Below are positions 23,896 to 34,310 of a stretch of 64,000 nt of DNA, piece by piece. The translations under genes were made by a program, and so were the position numbers. Each line of letters opens with the position of its first letter. Position 1 is the stretch's first letter. The stretch is from NCBI GenBank assembly GCA_010015675.1, contig ML976985.1, positions 718,195-782,194 of the forward strand, read 5' to 3'. The notes beneath the pieces were generated by a model. The model saw nothing but the letters and a program-made list of their open reading frames with translations. It ran no database searches and was not told where the DNA came from. Source of the stretch: Byssothecium circinans. Lineage: Eukaryota > Ascomycota > Dothideomycetes > Pleosporales > Massarinaceae.

Positions 23896-24447
23896 ATGCC
23901 TCGCAACAAACCCCGTCTCCAGCTCGCTCTCTACGCACGGCCAAAGCACCCTGGCAGTTACCACTACGCGCTCTTCATTTCCCCAAAAAGCACCAAACAA
24001 CAGCAAGCGAATTCAGCGACAAAACACCATGTCAAAAACACACTCCAAAACATCTCCGGCGAGCTCGCGCAGCCATGGCGCTACGAACGTCTTGCCATCT
24101 CGGACGTCCAGCTCGAACAACGTCTACTAGTCCGTATCGTTGTTGCTAAAGTCACGTCTCCGGATGCACTTGACAGGATTCTTGAAACAGTGCCGGTTTA
24201 CCAGGTCGATGACCCGGATCAGGCCAAAGCGCAATCGTTCAGTTGCTCGAGATGGGTTCGGGCTGCGCTTGAGGAGTTAGGGAGGCAGGGAGCGGTGGCC
24301 GCATTAGGGGAGTGGGAGGAGATTCACAAGAAGGCAGTAGAATATGTGGAGAGGAAGAAGGAGGTGGGGAGGTGGAGTGCGGGCTGGAAGGGGGAGGTAG
24401 GGGTGCCTATGTTGGATTTACTTGACGGGAGAGAGGTTGTTGTGTAG
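23896..24447 (+). CDS. Conserved fungal protein of unknown function
   Basis: A single exon of 183 residues. It opens MPRNKPRLQLALYARPKHPG and has YHYALFISPKS, then WRYERLAISDVQLEQRLLVR, a LDRILETVPVYQVDDP segment and SCSRWVRAALEELGRQGAVA, and ends in a charged helical region. The pattern (basic start, HYAL-F-I-P-K, then VP-V-DD and CxxWVRAALEEL) fits a small family common in filamentous ascomycetes that I believe is catalogued as DUF6914. That name is from memory and not verified. There is no signal peptide or membrane span. No function is known to me. Confidence 0.75.
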   Translation: MPRNKPRLQLALYARPKHPGSYHYALFISPKSTKQQQANSATKHHVKNTLQNISGELAQPWRYERLAISDVQLEQRLLVRIVVAKVTSPDALDRILETVPVYQVDDPDQAKAQSFSCSRWVRAALEELGRQGAVAALGEWEEIHKKAVEYVERKKEVGRWSAGWKGEVGVPMLDLLDGREVVV

Positions 24448-25114
24448 TTAATCACTATGTTGCAATTCTGAGACAACATCATTAAGGCGACTAACAAAAG
24501 AATCGACAAAACGTATTTACCAGGGTGCTTTACAAAGGGTGAACCCATGCCCACCAGTCCAAATCCCCCTTTCCCTCGACACCTTTCGACATTCCTGTTG
24601 GCCGCAAGAGCGCCATCCAGATGTGAAGTAGAATTAGAGGCTCTTCAAGCTGCGACTAACATTACCCGCATGTGCGAGCCTCGACACCTGGGCAGTATTG
24701 AGAGGGCCAGTGCTCCGCGTGGAGGGATCGGACGGATGGAGACTAGGACGAACGCTCCACAAAAACTACGGAATCGTAAGCTTTCCCACCGAACAATGGT
24801 CAGGCGCCAAATATGATGCTTCCTTCTTCCTATCCTCCTGCTCTTCGCATATTCACATTTAAGTAAGCCCTTCTTCCTGATCGTGAGAATCTCTAGCGCG
24901 CCAGAAACTCAACGCGTCACAGCGCAATTGATTTTTGCATGTGACAGCCTCACCCGGCGTACCAGTTGACATCACCGTGCGCAACGTACAAAATAACTGC
25001 CATTGAGAGCTCCTCTGCCCTGCATACCCTTCAGTACACGATCGAACGCCGTCTACAGCATTCGCGACTGCTTATCGTTAAGAGAATATCCCAAATCTTT
25101 GCGCGCAGCCTGCC
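24448..25114. other. Intergenic, no gene seen
   Basis: It holds the 3' end of the upstream gene and the leader of the gene at 25115. Frames here are short and Arg/Pro-biased by composition only. Confidence 0.5.
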
Positions 25115-26269
25115 ATGGCTCTAGCCCCCATACCTGCGCCCTCCGCACGAGACCTCCTCCCACCGCTCCTAGCCTGCCTCTCCACAGCGTCCGTCTCCAA
25201 GCAACCACCGCCCGCCCTCCTGCCCCTCCTCTCACCTATTCTCCGCCAGCGCGTTCAACTTCTCGCCTCCGACGACTGGCTCTCGCTGCTTTGCTGGGAC
25301 GCTAGAGCCGGTTCCAAGCTGCCACAAGCTGTGAGCAAGATCCAAGTCGAGCCACACCCCGCATCCGGCGAGATTGAGGTGGAGGAGCCCGATGAAATAC
25401 TCTACAGAAGGTCAGACCCCGAGACACTACATGCAAGGCTGGTGTTGGGCGAGTATGGTATCGTACCTGCATACCTGTGGTGTACAGGCGGTGAGAAGGG
25501 GGGCCGGTGGGAGTTGGCCGAGTTGAGGGGTTTGGAAGATCAGGATGATGGAACAGAATGGTTTCCAACCTTGGGCGAAGCGAATGAGGCAGGCTTTCGA
25601 CGGAAACCTGTCAAGACGAACGGAGTCACGAATCACGCTGCAAGTACATTAGAGCCGGAAGCTGCGAAGAAGGAAGAAGATGACGATGATGCGTATTGGG
25701 CTGCGTACGATAGGACGCCGAGCGGGACTCCGGCGAAGAACCATTCGCCAGCTCCGCCTACGAATGCTAGTCGGGTGCAGATCGGACCGACACAGACAGA
25801 GCTCGAGTACTTTGCGAGATATGCTTCAGAGGTACAGCCAGCGATGGATCCTCACGATCCTGACGAAGAGGCCGCTGCACCGGGGGAATCGACGCTGAAT
25901 GGAAACGCATTCAACCTTGAGCACAATCCTCACTCGCACTCAGCGGAGTCCACGCGAGACGCAAACGGCGACAGGAGAGACTCTGCACGCGACGAAAAGG
26001 TAGAACGTGCCGAGCTTGCTGACGATGAGCGATATGCTGCATTGAACCATCCTCGACCCTCTTCGTCTGCTTCCTCAAGCTCGGTTGAGAAGCTGGAACG
26101 GAAGGCCGAGAATCACAGTCAAGCTGAGCTCGCTATCAAGCAGCACATCAGCACTGATTTCAAGAGCTTGTTCCGTTTGGCGAGGGCTACGGGGATCGAG
26201 CGCGAAGAGTTTGAGAGGCTTATTAAAAGGGAGTTGGAGGTCCTGCCGCTGCTTGAGCAAGATAACTAA
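25115..26269 (+). CDS. Conserved hypothetical protein, acidic middle
   Basis: A single exon of 384 residues. Residues 1-60 are hydrophobic and Pro-rich (LLPPLLACLSTAS, LLPLLSPILRQRVQLL). Then comes a conserved-looking globular part, WLSLLCWDARAGSKL and EILYRRSDPETLHARLVLGE, followed by WELAELRGLEDQDDGTEWFP. The middle is acidic and disordered (EEDDDDAYWAAYDRTPSGTP, typical of conserved fungal linkers). The C-terminus has a helical domain, AIKQHISTDFKSLFRLARAT with GIEREEFERLIKRELEVLP. I do not recognise a named domain. The start at 25115 is preceded by an in-frame stop region and gives a hydrophobic N-terminus, which is not clearly a cleavable signal. Confidence 0.72.
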   Translation: MALAPIPAPSARDLLPPLLACLSTASVSKQPPPALLPLLSPILRQRVQLLASDDWLSLLCWDARAGSKLPQAVSKIQVEPHPASGEIEVEEPDEILYRRSDPETLHARLVLGEYGIVPAYLWCTGGEKGGRWELAELRGLEDQDDGTEWFPTLGEANEAGFRRKPVKTNGVTNHAASTLEPEAAKKEEDDDDAYWAAYDRTPSGTPAKNHSPAPPTNASRVQIGPTQTELEYFARYASEVQPAMDPHDPDEEAAAPGESTLNGNAFNLEHNPHSHSAESTRDANGDRRDSARDEKVERAELADDERYAALNHPRPSSSASSSSVEKLERKAENHSQAELAIKQHISTDFKSLFRLARATGIEREEFERLIKRELEVLPLLEQDN

Positions 26270-26844
26270 CCCTAGGATGATTGGCGGGAAGGACTTTGAA
26301 TGGACAGATTGATCCTTCTTCTCCTTGACGTATGATTGCATGGCGTGCATTTTGGCATTTCGGCATTTCGATGACAGGTTGAGCATTGTTTAGCTACTGC
26401 ATCATAACGGCGTTTTATTCATGTGGCATTTTGGGTGACTACTTTGAGGTAGCCTATGTTGATTCTAGGATAAAAGTCATATGAAAAGACTGTCATGATT
26501 TATGTCATGTTGCAGAGCACAAGCGTTTGTTGATCGAAGTGGGCTCTCGCGCGGTTGTTAAAGCCGGCGATAGCACCGATGTCAAAGTCACCGTCAGAAT
26601 TCTGGCAAGGCTATACAAACCAGTAGATAGAAAAGCCACCTAGTTCCTATCTTTCTACCAACTTTCTCCGCCTCACGAGAGGTGGGATAAAGTATTGGTG
26701 GCACGTGCGTAGGTCGGCCTCGGCCAATCGTTCTGCCGGGCTCGAAAGGTGTCCAGTATGCTCGTTACTAACGCTTGTTGGAGAGCTTCGTGACGCGGCC
26801 TTGGGTGCAACGTCTTCCTTTCCTTAACCATCACCATTCCAACC
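26270..26844. other. Promoter region of STT3
   Basis: No gene is seen. A GGTGGGATAAAG and CACGTG lie near 26680-26706. They are possible upstream elements of STT3, but I cannot prove a role. Confidence 0.4.
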
Positions 26845-29327
26845 ATGGCTTCCGACGGGCGAAGTCAGTTGCTCACTCAGGCGAGCGGCCGGAACACTCG
26901 AACTCTGCTTCGAGTCACTATTCTGTGCTTGATTGCAGGCGCAGCTGTTGCCAGCCGTCTGTTCTCGGTCATCCGCTTCGAAAGTATCATTCACGAGTGT
27001 GAGTGCTCCAATGCCTTTACCATTGATCAATTTACTAATGTTTATGTCTAGTCGACCCGTGGTTCAATTTTAGGGCGACGAAATACTTGGTGCAGAATGG
27101 CTTCTATAGCTTCTGGGACTGGTTCGATGACCGTATGCACCTCCGCCGCTTTCCTACTCCACCACACATTGCATCGAGGACGTATAGCTGACAGAATTGG
27201 GTGAACAGGAACATGGCATCCTCTCGGACGAGTCACTGGCGGCACTCTATATCCCGGATTGATGGTCACCAGCGGTATCATCTACCACATCCTCCGCTTC
27301 CTGACCCTCCCCGTTGACATTCGCAACATTTGTGTGCTCCTGGCCCCCGCCTGCTCGGGCCTCACCGCCCTCGCAACCTACCTTTTGACCAACGAGATGG
27401 TTACGTCCCCCTCCGCCGGACTCCTCGCTGCAGCCTTCATGGGGATCACCCCCGGCTACATCTCGCGATCGGTCGCTGGAAGCTACGACAACGAGGCTAT
27501 TGCTATCTTCCTGCTTGTCTTCACTTTCTTCTTGTGGATCAAGGCGGTCAAGAACGGATCCATGTTTTGGGGCGCGTTGACCGCGCTGTTCTACGGGTAC
27601 ATGGTGTCGGCGTGGGGTGGTTATGTGTTCATTACGAACTTGCTACCACTACATGCGTTCGTATTGATCTGTATGGGGAGGTATAGCCCGAGGCTCTATG
27701 TCAGCTACACTTCGTGGTATGCGCTGGGTACGCTTGCGAGTATGCAAATTCCGTTCGTCGGATTCTTGCCCATCAGGAGTAGCGAGCACATGTCTGCACT
27801 GGGTAAGTCATGCTTGATCAAGGTACATGGATATTGCTAATTTAGTAAAGGTGTTTTCGGTCTCCTCCAACTCGTCGCCGGTGTGGATTACATCCGCGCC
27901 CAGCTCCCGAGCAAGCAGTTCCAAACTCTCCTCCGCGCCCTCGTCCTTTTCATCTTCGTGGTCGCTTTTGGAGGATTGGTGCTCCTTACTGTGTCTGGTG
28001 TCATTGCCCCCTGGACTGGTCGTTTCTACTCGCTCTGGGATACCGGCTACGCAAAGATTCACATCCCCATCATCGCCTCCGTCTCCGAGCACCAGCCTAC
28101 CGCATGGCCCGCCTTCTTCTTCGACTTGAGCATGATGATCTGGCTCTTCCCCGCCGGTGTCTACATGTGCTTCCGCAAGCTCACCGACGAGCAGGTCTTC
28201 ATCGTCATCTACGCTGTTTTGGCCAGCTACTTCGCCGGCGTCATGGTCCGGCTGATGCTCACTCTGACTCCCATTGTTTGCGTTGCGTCTGCCATGGCCT
28301 TCTCGCAGATCTTGGACACTTACTTGGATGCCAGAGTGCCCAAGGTCGTTGACAAAGAAAACAGCAACTCAGACGCGGCCAAGGTTGCCGCTGCCGCTGT
28401 GCTTCCGGATGGTCTCCGCTCTACGCGCAGCCCCCTTGTCGGCATCTACTCGTACGCTTCTAGGCTTACAGTTGTTGGCGCTTCTCTCGTGTATCTCATG
28501 CTCTTTGTCCTCCATTGCACTTGGGTTACTTCCAACGCCTACTCTTCCCCGTCCGTCGTACTTGCTTCCCGCCTTCCTGATGGCAGCCAACACATTATTG
28601 ACGATTACCGCGAGGCCTACTACTGGCTCCGACAGAACACACCGGACAATGCCAAGGTCATGGCATGGTGGGATTATGGCTACCAGATTGGTGGCATGGC
28701 TGACAGGCCGACTCTTGTGGACAACAACACGTGGAACAACACGCACATTGCAACTGTCGGTAAGGCTATGAGCTCGAGGGAGGAGGTCAGCTACCCGATT
28801 ATGCGTCAGCACGAGGTCGACTATGTTCTCGTTGTCTTTGGTGGGCTCCTCGGCTACTCGGGTGACGACATCAACAAGTTCCTTTGGATGGTCCGTATTG
28901 CCGAGGGTATTTGGCCCGATGAGGTCAAGGAGCGCAACTTCTTCACTCCTCGTGGCGAGTACCGTGTCGATGACGAGGCTACGCCGACGATGAAGAACAG
29001 CTTGATGTAAGTTCATGTCTGACGGATTATTTTGCAGGTGCTGACTGGCGCAATAGGTACAAGATGTCTTACTATAACTATAACTCGCTCTTCCCCGCCG
29101 GTCAGGCACAGGACCGCGTCCGTGGATCGCGTCTACCCGCCCAAGGCCCCGAACTCAGCACCATCGAGGAGGCCTTCACCAGTGAGAACTGGATTATCCG
29201 TATTTACAAGGTCAAGGACCTTGACAACTTCGGGCGCGATCACCAAAGCGCCGTGTCATTCGACAAGGGACACAAGAAGAAGAAGGCGGCGAAGAGGCGG
29301 GGTGCGCGTATATTGAGGGTTGAGTAG
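26845..29327 (+). CDS. STT3: Oligosaccharyltransferase catalytic subunit STT3
   Basis: Five exons give 751 residues: 26845-26998, 27052-27132, 27209-27802, 27851-29006 and 29057-29327. The protein is multi-spanning. It has the first-loop motif [12 protein letters not shown], the luminal acidic motif around [12 protein letters not shown] and the signature [11 protein letters not shown] that contacts the +2 Ser/Thr of the sequon. It also has its own N-glycosylation site in [20 protein letters not shown] and a basic C-terminal tail (KKKKAAKRR). STT3 transfers the Glc3Man9GlcNAc2 glycan from dolichol-PP to Asn of nascent proteins in the ER lumen. All key motifs are intact. Confidence 0.96.
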
Positions 29328-29820
29328 ACGATTCCCCATCTATTTGCAATTTCATCGTAGATTCTTGAGCACTGTAAAAGTAAAGCAAACCCGGTTGGTT
29401 GGTAGCTGGGTGGAGGGGCAGGTGGGCGTTTGGAGACTGAGAAAAAGATATGTTCCAAAAATGGTCTGATAGCGGTATAAGTGAGTGTGTGACACGTATA
29501 GATAAGGAAGATAAGGGTGTCAGTAGGGAAAGGAAGAAAAGTATCAAACCGCCGGTGATGTAGCCGTGCGCCGTAGTGCGGTGTCTCGATCGGTGCTCAC
29601 TGCTCAAGAGGCAGCAACGCAGGGACCGTTCAACCTCGAATTCACCGCAGCTTTGATAAATGGCTTGGCGTATAACTCTCTTTTGTTCACTTGCCTGATC
29701 CATATCTCTCTCACGGTCACTCACTCGGTCCCCCACTGCAACTCTGCACACAATAATCTCCTCACTGCGCGAACCTTCGGTCCTCGACCTCTCGGTCGTT
29801 CTTTCTCCATCACCAGCGCC
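29328..29820. other. Intergenic between STT3 and the RS-rich gene
   Basis: An open frame upstream of 29821 continues in phase from 29566, but its residue use looks like leader sequence. I took the Met at 29821 (ACCAGCGCCATGACAG context) as the start. Confidence 0.5.
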
Positions 29821-32189
29821 ATGACAGACGAAGCTATCCGCGCTTTTACCCAGACCTTGATGAATACATCGTCAGGCGCAGCCAACAACAGCAACGATGC
29901 AGGTCGAGGGCAGCAGGTGCCGCAGACGCAGCAGTCGGGGCTGGGCAATCCATATGCCGCGGCCATGCAAGCTGGCGCATTTGGGCTCCAGAACCCGTAT
30001 GCCGGCGGCGTCAATCCTTATGCTAGCCAGCCTTTTCCTAGCATCAATCCTGTGTAAGTGATGTCTTACTTTGGAGTGTATTTGACGATATGGCTGACCG
30101 ATTGCGACAGAAGCAGTTCCCTTTCTTCCCTCCACTCCCATGCCCGCAATTCTACAGAATCCTCGAAGAAGAGTGCTACCATACGATCACAAGGTTCTAA
30201 CCAGCAATTAGCAGCAATACCCTCAATTCCCAGGCGCAGGCCCGCCGCCCCAAGCTCCGCAGCAGGGTCCTCAAGGTCCAGTGAACGCCCTAGCGACCAA
30301 TCAACAGCTTCAGCAACTTGCAGCACAACAGCAATACCCGCCACAGCAGCCGTCCCAAACACTGGGATATGTGAATGCGCCGAGGAATTACGGGCCGCAA
30401 CAACAGTCGCAACTCACGGGCCCAACGGAGGCATATCGCGTCGGTTACCAGTACAATAACCCTGGAGTGCCACCGAATGCTGGACAGGTGCCGCCGGTGC
30501 GTAGGAACCGCTCCAAGGGGTTGGTTGTTAGGGTGACTGACAGGAAATCAGGCACATCATACCGGACCGTGGCCGCCACCAGACGTTCCGCAGTATCCTT
30601 ATCCTTCGCATCCAACAACGGCTCTGGCCCCTGCTCATATGGCTGTCGTAACCGAGCCTGAGGTACCTTTTGTTTATTGCCACATCTGCAGTGTCTGCGG
30701 TCGTCGACGCTCAGCAGGCTACCATCGTAACCATCCAGTCGTTCCTGGTCAGCCGCGTGTTCTAACTGCGTGTCACAAGTGTAAGAGGAGAGCACAGAGA
30801 GAACGGGAGAGGCGTGAACGCGCGCGTGAGCTGCGAGAAGATAATACTATCACCATCCGGATCGATGACGGTGACCGTAGAGGTAGGAATCAGGAACGTG
30901 GTGAAGTGCGCTACGTGAGACGTCACTCTTCGCCTAGCCCCAGGCGTCCAGTGGTGCGACGGAGGAGCCGTTCCCTTGTTGGAGTTCGCGTACTTCAAGA
31001 GGATGATCGGAAGGGTACGAGGACGAGGACTGAAGTTCGTTATGAGTCTCCCAGCCCGCCGCCGGCGATACGTAGTCGCCGCAATAGGCCTGGCGAAGTG
31101 TATGCGCGTGATCCTTCACCTCCACCTCCTACGTCTAGGCCACGGTTCGTCGAAGTCAGCTCTTCACCACCACCCACCCGGAGGACTACAAGGGTCACAT
31201 ATCGAGAAGAGTCACTAGAACGCCCTATCACGGACTATCGGCCTCGCAGCCTATCACCTATCCGGGTCACTCGGCGTGAACGTCCAAGTGATGATGCTGA
31301 AGCTCGGCTCGCATCTCATCCTTCCCCCTTCCGCTCAGTCATTCCCGAGCATCGAACGTACCTGAGGGAATCGGAAGCTAGCATCTCAGCAGACTCGCCA
31401 ACCCGTGGGCTGTCGCCTCGCCGTGGCATTCTGCGGAACTCTTCAATGGAGTACGAAACGGCGCAGAGGCGGCAGATGAAGGAGAGCTACGATAGCATGT
31501 TGCCTGAAGTTGGCCACAATAGAGTGCAATTCGCTGCCGAGCCCATGCACCATGAAGAAAGGCGCGAGCCAGATTACGAGCGCATTCGTCGTAGGAGGTA
31601 TACGGATGGACCTATGTCAAGTGGCGAAGACTTTCGCTACCGCCACCGCGAAGAACGAGAATATGTCGACAGCCCACCTCCCCGTCCCCCTTCTCCACCG
31701 ATTCAAAACTTCGAAAGGATTCATATTCGACGCTCGTCGCCTCCTTCCTCGAGGGGCTACGACCGCGAGGCTCGTGTCCGCATAGTCTCCCCCGATGGCC
31801 GCTACGTCGAAGCTCGCTCTCGCCAGACGTCTCCTGGCCGAGGTCGCACCACTAGGTTCCGTGAAATATCCCCTGACGCACCATCGCACTCGCGCTATCG
31901 AGCCGGTACACTTTCTCGTACCTTGGAGGGCGAAGCATCACGTGCGCGCGAGGGCGATTACTCCGATGTGACAGAGTCCAGCGAAGAGGAAGATCCTAAC
32001 CCAGCCGTCCACGTCTCACGGTACAACGAGATAGACGAGAATGGGCGACCTGTCTGGGTGGTGGAGGAGAGGAGGACCAGACTACTGCCTCCTAGCATAC
32101 CGGGTCCGGAGGCGCCTCCGAGGTCCTACCCGGGTCAGCCAGCGGGTGATAGAGGCTATCCAGGCGCACAGAATTACCGTTTCGGATGA
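29821..32189 (+). CDS. RS-rich protein with a Cys zinc-ribbon
   Basis: Proposed exons are 29821-30051 (or 30053), 30212-30496 and 30552-32189, about 717 residues. The first third is Pro/Gln/Asn/Tyr-rich (NPYAAAMQAGAFGLQNPYAG). The third exon carries a Cys cluster, VYCHICSVCGRRRSAGYHRN then TACHKCKRRAQRERE, with Cys pairs spaced like a treble-clef or zinc-ribbon. A long Arg/Ser/Pro region with many RS and SP pairs follows to the C-terminus (FREISPDAP, DVTESSEEEDPNPAV). The second junction (GTGCGT to AATCAG) is convincing. The first is not: the strong GTAAGT at 30054 gives the wrong phase, while GTGTAA at 30052 fits. An RNA-processing or nuclear-body role is a guess from composition. Confidence 0.65.
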
Positions 32190-33233
32190 TGGAATTCAGT
32201 GAATAAGGAGAGTCCTGGATCGCCTCGTGGTGCGGGAAGAGTGGATTGAACAGTGGCCTCGGCCTGAAAAAGAAAACGCATCTCAGTGTGGCTAGTCTGG
32301 TGTAATGGGCTTCTGGACCTTGGATGGGCGTTTACAATATCTTCTCCATGTTTTTTTCTGGGATATTGCATGCTGAGTCCGGCATCTGGATGGGGGGTTT
32401 GGTGCGCGTTTTCCTTTCTTTCCTTTTCTCTTCGACCTCTTCCCTTCTTCTTCTTCTTGAGCATTATTCTCACTTCTTCTTGGCTTTTTTTTTTTTTTAG
32501 AAAGTTCGGTCTCCATCCTAATGTCGGACACATTGGTCAGATTCAAATACCCCCTAATGATAAATCACTTGATCAAAAGAACTCATTACTTCCATTGGGA
32601 AAAAGCGTTGGAAGATATGACTATGATATGAGTATGGACTCTCTACCGGGCCAGCTCTGCAGTTATTCTCGATTATCATCTGGCCTGACTCAGTCGGTCA
32701 TGCGGAAGGCAGGTATTGTATTGCATCGCACGTGATGCATGTCCAGTGGAGTGAATATTCTACGTCGCTGTGGGTGGCGCGGTCGCGGACGTTATAATGG
32801 TATGTTCTGCCTGTGGCGTTGTGTGTCTTCTGTTCGTGTTGCATTGGTAGGGTGGGTGGAGAGGAGATAGGTGGAAGGAAGTAAGAGATAGGGGATGGGG
32901 TTTGGAAAGGAGATGGCATGGAAAAGGCTAAAGGGAAGAAGGAGGTTGGGGAGGAGGTAAGAGAGCTGTATGTACAGCATATTCACTCCTGCGGTTTGAG
33001 GTATTTTTTGCGCCTTCACTTGTTTCTTGTATCTCAGTTGATGTTGATGGGCTGGATTCTGTTCGCTCGTTTACATTGGGGTTTTGTAGCGTCGTGATGT
33101 CGATCTTTTTGACGGGTTAGGGATATTGGGTGGGTTGGATGGGTCTGTGTTGGGGATTAGTTGTCTGTATGCGAAGTGAAGTCATGATGATGGGGATTGG
33201 TGTGGATAGGTGTTGGATTGTGGTGATGTTCAT
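32190..33233. other. 3' flank, no gene seen
   Basis: A T-rich stretch near 32400-32500 (runs of T, CTTCTTCTTCTT) looks like a 3' UTR or polypyrimidine tract. The rest is GT-rich without coding structure. Confidence 0.5.
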
Positions 33234-34310
33234 CATCACTATCATTACACTACAGACTTGATAATCACCAACTTCAAACCTAAAACCCTTCCTGCTGTTG
33301 CTCTCCCGCAGATCTAACTATGAAGTGTATAAGTCCCCCTCCCAACCAGACAGTTACACTCCTCACTCACGCTCCCATAGCAATCCCCTTTATCGGTACT
33401 AAAACACCAACCTGAACATTTCGATGAGCTTTGCTCGTCGAAAGATGGAAGTCGATTCGTGGCATGTGGCCTCTGGGAGATCCTCAATCTCCATTAATAT
33501 ATATTAAGTGATCCGCATCATCACTCTGGAAACTGTACCTTGAAGTGGCCGGAAAAGGCACCCGCGCATTTTGCGTGGCTTGTAATGGAGTGGGGTATAT
33601 AAACCCTCCTCTCGGCCGTAGAGTTTCTTTTCCTTACTTACGCTACCACGACAGTGCTTGTTATTAGTATTAAAAACAGCTGGAAGCGTACGCATGAGCT
33701 CTGCTCGTCGGAAGAAAACAAAAACAAAGTTAGACCGTCCGATGTCTTCTCTGGGAGACTCTCAGTCGTTATTACTACATATTTGGTTATCACCAACTTG
33801 AAATCATCGACTCTACTTTGACGTAACTAAAATGGTACCGTGGCCTTCGCGTATCCAATAGGGAGATAGGTGGACCAATACCCCTCATACTCTCGCGATG
33901 TTTCCCGTGACTGAAAATGACACAAGGATATGTTAATGAGCTCTGCTTGTCGAAAATCGAAATATAAGGCATCCGATATCTGTTCTGGAAGGTTTTCGAT
34001 CGTCATTACTACTACACACACATTTGATCACGAACCTCAATTCAAAACCACCCTCGACATAATCCCAAACGCAATCCTCTCTCTCTCGTTATCTAATCGC
34101 AAAGTACATAAAATTTTCCTTCCTTAGCTGGAGACCTTCCCGCCTCACTCACATCCTCACGATATTTTCCGCAACTAAAAGTTTTAGAGAACAGCAAGAT
34201 GACCTCTTGCTTGTCGAAAATCGATATGCAAGAATCTCATGTGTTTTCTGGAAGATTCCAAGAGATTTTTGATATCCATTCCGCTTTCGAGCACCGAAAA
34301 TCGGTGGACA
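33234..34310 (+). repeat. Degenerate tandem array of ~250-base units with ATG-led short frames
   Basis: An ATG followed by a shared core (GAGCTCTGCTCGTCG in the best copy) occurs at 33424, 33694, 33936 and 34199, spacings 270, 242 and 263. Each is followed 46 to 58 bases later by a second shared block (TCTGGGAGATTCTCA-like). Three units also share ATCACCAACTTCAAA-like sequence, and all share a CCTCACTCACG-like block upstream of the ATG. Three of the four have a TATA-like element further upstream (GTATAAGT, GTATATAAA, ACATAAAA). In units 1, 3 and 4 the two shared blocks are in one frame (MSSA-R-K ... SGRFSI-like). Copies are strongly diverged. I cannot name the product. It could be small-peptide genes, a non-coding RNA array or an old satellite. 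Confidence 0.55.

Noticed and set aside
28369..29109. 246-codon minus frame
   Set aside because: Antisense to STT3 exon 4.
33234..34310. CRISPR-like array
   Set aside because: Units are diverged, ~250 bases long and in a eukaryotic genome; no short identical repeats with spacers.
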